DNA from: Rhizobiaceae bacterium
GTDB lineage: Bacteria; Pseudomonadota; Alphaproteobacteria; Rhizobiales; Rhizobiaceae
NCBI GenBank assembly: GCA_016763155.1
Contig: JAESUH010000217.1
Location: forward strand, 35,845 to 99,844
Length of the DNA stretch: 64,000 bases
Reading direction: 5' to 3'
Every line of letters starts with the position of its first letter. Positions within the stretch are counted from its first letter, which is position 1. Made by a program: the position numbers and the translations under genes. Positions 62,042 through 64,000 of this stretch are shown here, one piece after another. The notes beneath the pieces are model-generated. The model did no database searches, was not told the origin of the DNA, and was given only the letters and a program-made list of their open reading frames with translations.

Positions 62042-62605
62042 ATGCCTTTCAGCATCATACCCTTCCTACTGCTATTCATTCCCATTTGCGAGATTGGGGT
62101 GTTTATCCTTGTTGGTGGGCAAATCGGAGTTGCCTACACGCTGACATTAATTCTGGTGACCGCGATAATTGGCTCAATTCTTTTGCGCTACCAGGGCCTT
62201 TCACTGCTGACAAAGATACAGGCTGAAACCAGCGCTGGCAGGGTGCCCGGCAAAGAGCTGGTAAATGGCGTGATGATTATGATTGCAGGCGTCTTGTTGC
62301 TGACGCCGGGCTTTGTCACCGATACGATCGGCTTTTTACTGTTCGTCCCATTTATACGCATGATGATTTGGACCTTTATAGGCTCAAAAATTTCCATGGC
62401 CACGGTAGGAAATTCCCAAGGCTTTGGGCAGGCTCCCTTTGACCGGGAATCTGGCACTTCAGATAGAAAGTATCGTGGGGACGAAAACACCATTGATCTG
62501 GACGCAGATGAATATAGCGAAGCACCAAACCCGGATTCTCCCTGGGGCGATTCAGAATCATCCGGGCAAACAGGTTTAAAACCACCCAAAGATAAGACCG
62601 ACTAG
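62042..62605 (+). CDS. fxsA: FxsA family membrane protein
   Basis: A 187-residue protein with several membrane helices in its first 115 residues (FSIIPFLLLFIPICEIGVFILVGGQIG, ILVTAIIGSILLRYQGLS and IAGVLLLTPGFVTDTIGFLL), which is the FxsA fold, and a polar acidic tail (about 120-187) of low complexity. E. coli FxsA was named for its effect on F-plasmid exclusion of phage T7; the normal role is unclear. It is followed by secB after about 130 bases and is divergent from the Tim44-like gene. The ATG at 62042 is the only start that keeps the first helix whole. Confidence 0.9.
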   Translation: MPFSIIPFLLLFIPICEIGVFILVGGQIGVAYTLTLILVTAIIGSILLRYQGLSLLTKIQAETSAGRVPGKELVNGVMIMIAGVLLLTPGFVTDTIGFLLFVPFIRMMIWTFIGSKISMATVGNSQGFGQAPFDRESGTSDRKYRGDENTIDLDADEYSEAPNPDSPWGDSESSGQTGLKPPKDKTD

Positions 62606-62733
62606 GCCTCAAATGGCCAACCTCACCTTGTTATGTTGAGGTGGACATGTTAGCCACGCGCCGAAACATTTAAACAAATCATACTTTGATTTACATCTAT
62701 TCGACAGACTAATTTCAAAATCAGGAAGAACAA

Positions 62734-63249
62734 ATGGCAAAAACCCCTAAAAAGGCCGAAGAAGCAGCTGCACCCAATGGCGCAGGCACTGAAACTGCAC
62801 CAGCATTGAGTGTATTGGCGCAGTATATCAAAGATTTTTCATTTGAAAGCCCAAATGCCCCTCATTCTCTGCGCCCGCGCGAGAAGGCCCCGGATATTCA
62901 AATCAACATCAATGTAAATCCAACGCCACTTTCCGAGACTGATTTTGAGGTAGAGTTGAAACTTGAAGCACGCGCCGTTGATGGTGATGAAGTGCTCTTC
63001 AATGTGGAACTGGATTATGCCGGTATTTTCCGGGTACAAGGCGTTCCTCAGGAATCATTGCAGCCCATCGTTTTGGTGGAATGCCCAAGAATCCTGTTTC
63101 CTTTTGCCCGCCAGATTATTGCTGATGCCACCAGAAACGGCAATTTCCCACCCCTGATGGTGGATCCGGTAGATTTCGCGCAGCTTTATCAAGCAAGATT
63201 GGCTGAAGCCGCTGCCGCAGAAAAAGAAGAAGATAAGAAACCAAGCTAA
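62734..63249 (+). CDS. secB: Protein-export chaperone SecB
   Basis: SecB holds preproteins unfolded and delivers them to SecA. The 171-residue protein has [62 protein letters not shown] and [32 protein letters not shown], all family hallmarks. The N-terminal 30 residues are alanine-rich and the C-terminal EKEEDKKPS is charged, as in rhizobial SecB. GGAAGA precedes the ATG at 62734. It is monocistronic or follows fxsA, and ends in a very strong terminator. Confidence 0.96.
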   Translation: MAKTPKKAEEAAAPNGAGTETAPALSVLAQYIKDFSFESPNAPHSLRPREKAPDIQININVNPTPLSETDFEVELKLEARAVDGDEVLFNVELDYAGIFRVQGVPQESLQPIVLVECPRILFPFARQIIADATRNGNFPPLMVDPVDFAQLYQARLAEAAAAEKEEDKKPS

Positions 63250-63271
63250 GCAGCTTCATTTCATAAATAAC

Positions 63272-63309
63272 AAAAAGGCCCGGTGATCTTTGATCACCGG
63301 GCCTTTTTT
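63272..63309 (+). terminator. Strong rho-independent terminator of secB
   Basis: AAAAAGGCCCGGTGATC, loop TTT, then GATCACCGGGCCTTTTTT: a perfect 12-bp stem (GGCCCGGTGATC) with A and T runs on the two sides, so it can also end a minus-strand transcript. Confidence 0.9.
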
Positions 63310-63341
63310 CTAACTTTTAAGCTCTACACGCTTTCCGTAGA

Positions 63342-63403
63342 GGCGGCCAAAGGCCGCCCGGCGCAAATAGCGCCGCGCCAGCGCAGGCCCGAGCAAAGCT
63401 CGG
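63342..63403. repeat. Three consecutive, different short GC-rich hairpins
   Basis: In 62 bases there are GGCGGCC-AAA-GGCCGCC (63342-63358), CGGCGC-AAATA-GCGCCG (63359-63375) and CCGAGC-AAA-GCTCGG (63389-63403), all perfect stems. They lie just downstream of the binding-protein gene (stop at 63431, minus strand) and before the secB terminator; GC content is visibly higher than the surroundings. Confidence 0.75.
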
Positions 63404-63430
63404 ATACGCCGTGAGCCAAACAAATACGAT

Positions 63431-64000
63431 CTAGCGAAGCTTGATCGTAGCAAATTCCTTGCCATCGATTTCCAGCTCTTTGTAAGAACCGAAAACTTCA
63501 CCAATGTCGTTGAATTCAACGCCGGTAGCGCCTTGATAATCAACATCGCCACCGTCTTTGATAATTTTCAAAGCTTTGGCAATTTCACCAGGATAGATTT
63601 TTTCGCCCGGTGCATTGGCAACAGACATGATCTTGGCTTGGATTGCTGAGCGATCAGCAGAACCTGCTGCCTGTATGGCCAAGACAATCAAAGCACCAGC
63701 ATCGTAGGAGTTTCCATCAAACGGGCCTTTGCCGTCTCCAGCAACTGTGCCTTTTGCGATGGCGTGGAATTTTTTAATTCCATCAACATCAGATCCTGGA
63801 CCTGAACCGAAAGAACCTTTCAAATCATCACCGAATGCATCGACAAGTGCTTGGCCAACCATGCCATCTGCAAAGATGAAGCGTTCGAAAGCGCCTGTAT
63901 CAAGAGAAGACTGGATGATGCCTTTACCGCCTTGGTCAACATAACCGAAAACAACAAGCTCTTTGGCGCCTGATGCTGCAAGGGCTGCAACTTCAGCGGA
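63431..64000 (-). CDS. Branched-chain amino acid ABC transporter substrate-binding protein (C-terminal part)
   Basis: The frame stays open to the right window edge, so the 5' end with the signal peptide is outside. The visible 190 residues read EVAALAASGAKELVVFGYVDQG, then FADGMVGQALVDAFGDDLKG and KGPFDGNSYDAGALIVLAIQAAG, then DYQGATGVEFNDIGEV and the end FATIKLR. These match the second lobe of LivJ/BraC-type periplasmic binding proteins for leucine, isoleucine, valine and similar ligands. The track ORF starts at an internal Met at 63862, which is not the real start. Ligand specificity is inferred from the family and not visible. Confidence 0.85.
   Translation of the reverse strand, partial: SAEVAALAASGAKELVVFGYVDQGGKGIIQSSLDTGAFERFIFADGMVGQALVDAFGDDLKGSFGSGPGSDVDGIKKFHAIAKGTVAGDGKGPFDGNSYDAGALIVLAIQAAGSADRSAIQAKIMSVANAPGEKIYPGEIAKALKIIKDGGDVDYQGATGVEFNDIGEVFGSYKELEIDGKEFATIKLR

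Noticed and set aside
61920-62144. 74-codon plus-strand ORF before fxsA
   Set aside because: It runs into fxsA in another frame and lacks a ribosome binding site; fxsA itself explains the region.
63342-63403. Tandem hairpins considered as a CRISPR remnant
   Set aside because: The three palindromes differ in sequence and there are no equal spacers, so it is not a CRISPR array.
63310-63552. 80-codon minus-strand ORF spanning the hairpins and the end of the LivJ-like gene
   Set aside because: Basic, arginine/leucine-rich product derived from GC-rich palindromes and a shifted frame of the binding-protein gene.

Overview
The window looks like a chromosomal segment of an alphaproteobacterium of the Hyphomicrobiales (Rhizobiales) type, with moderate GC by eye. 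The evidence is the irr-fabA-fabB-fabI block, the fxsA/Tim44/mltA/Smr block beside secB, an alphaproteobacterial LexA box (GTTC-N7-GTTC), a RirA-type iron box, RutR-governed pyrimidine catabolism, and two families of intergenic palindromic repeats resembling those of Rhizobiales genomes. There is no prophage, integrase, transposase, CRISPR array, rRNA or tRNA that I can see. Most of it is ordinary, densely packed housekeeping and catabolic sequence. The genus is not determinable from this window.

Layout. 1-145 is the start of an acyl-CoA synthetase-like gene. 351-4976 (minus) is xdhABC, purine oxidation, followed by a divergent FAD-dependent reductase. 6751-19889 is a complete reductive pyrimidine catabolism cluster: preT-preA (uracil to dihydrouracil), a DMT exporter, rutR (plus strand), then a minus-strand run of omega-aminotransferase, carbamoyl-beta-alanine amidase, dihydropyrimidinase, a VOC protein and an NMT1-type ABC importer. 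Two candidate RutR operators lie at 15494 and 19943, upstream of the two minus-strand arms. 20099-23786 holds dxs, a 2-hydroxyacid dehydrogenase and an SH3-domain protein. 23850-27223 is irr and fabA-fabB-fabI. 27407-35822 is a polyamine/amino-acid region: SAF-domain oxidoreductase, glutamine-synthetase-like ligase, PotFGHI-type transporter, agmatinase-family ureohydrolase and carbonic anhydrase.

35985-40888 holds asd, a GNAT protein, leuB, leuD, a CitE-like lyase and a DUF1737 protein. 40890-44562 is the LpoA-like lipoprotein / rsmI / yraN / gshB group, in which gshB carries an apparent frameshift. 44657-53804 holds comM (behind a LexA box), a DUF3179 protein, an SDR, an OsmC protein, polA and an MFS transporter. 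53812-61797 (minus) runs through rimI, tsaB, an Nfu-type scaffold, a universal stress protein, trpS, murJ, an XRE regulator, an Smr protein, mltA and a Tim44-domain protein. 62042-63249 is fxsA and secB with a strong terminator, and the window ends inside a branched-chain amino-acid binding protein gene.

The observations most worth checking are: (a) a 41-codon ORF with a good ribosome binding site upstream of asd, whose tail is rich in Thr and Lys codons (end products of the Asd pathway) and is followed by mutually exclusive pairings, a candidate leader peptide/attenuator; (b) the irr promoter, where a perfect 7-3-7 palindrome exactly fills the 17-nt spacer between the -35 and -10 boxes; (c) the two RutR-like operators; (d) the gshB frameshift in a C run; (e) a 117-bp MITE-like element with 31-bp inverted ends; and (f) three different hairpins in a row beyond the last gene. 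No wholly new multi-gene system was recognised.
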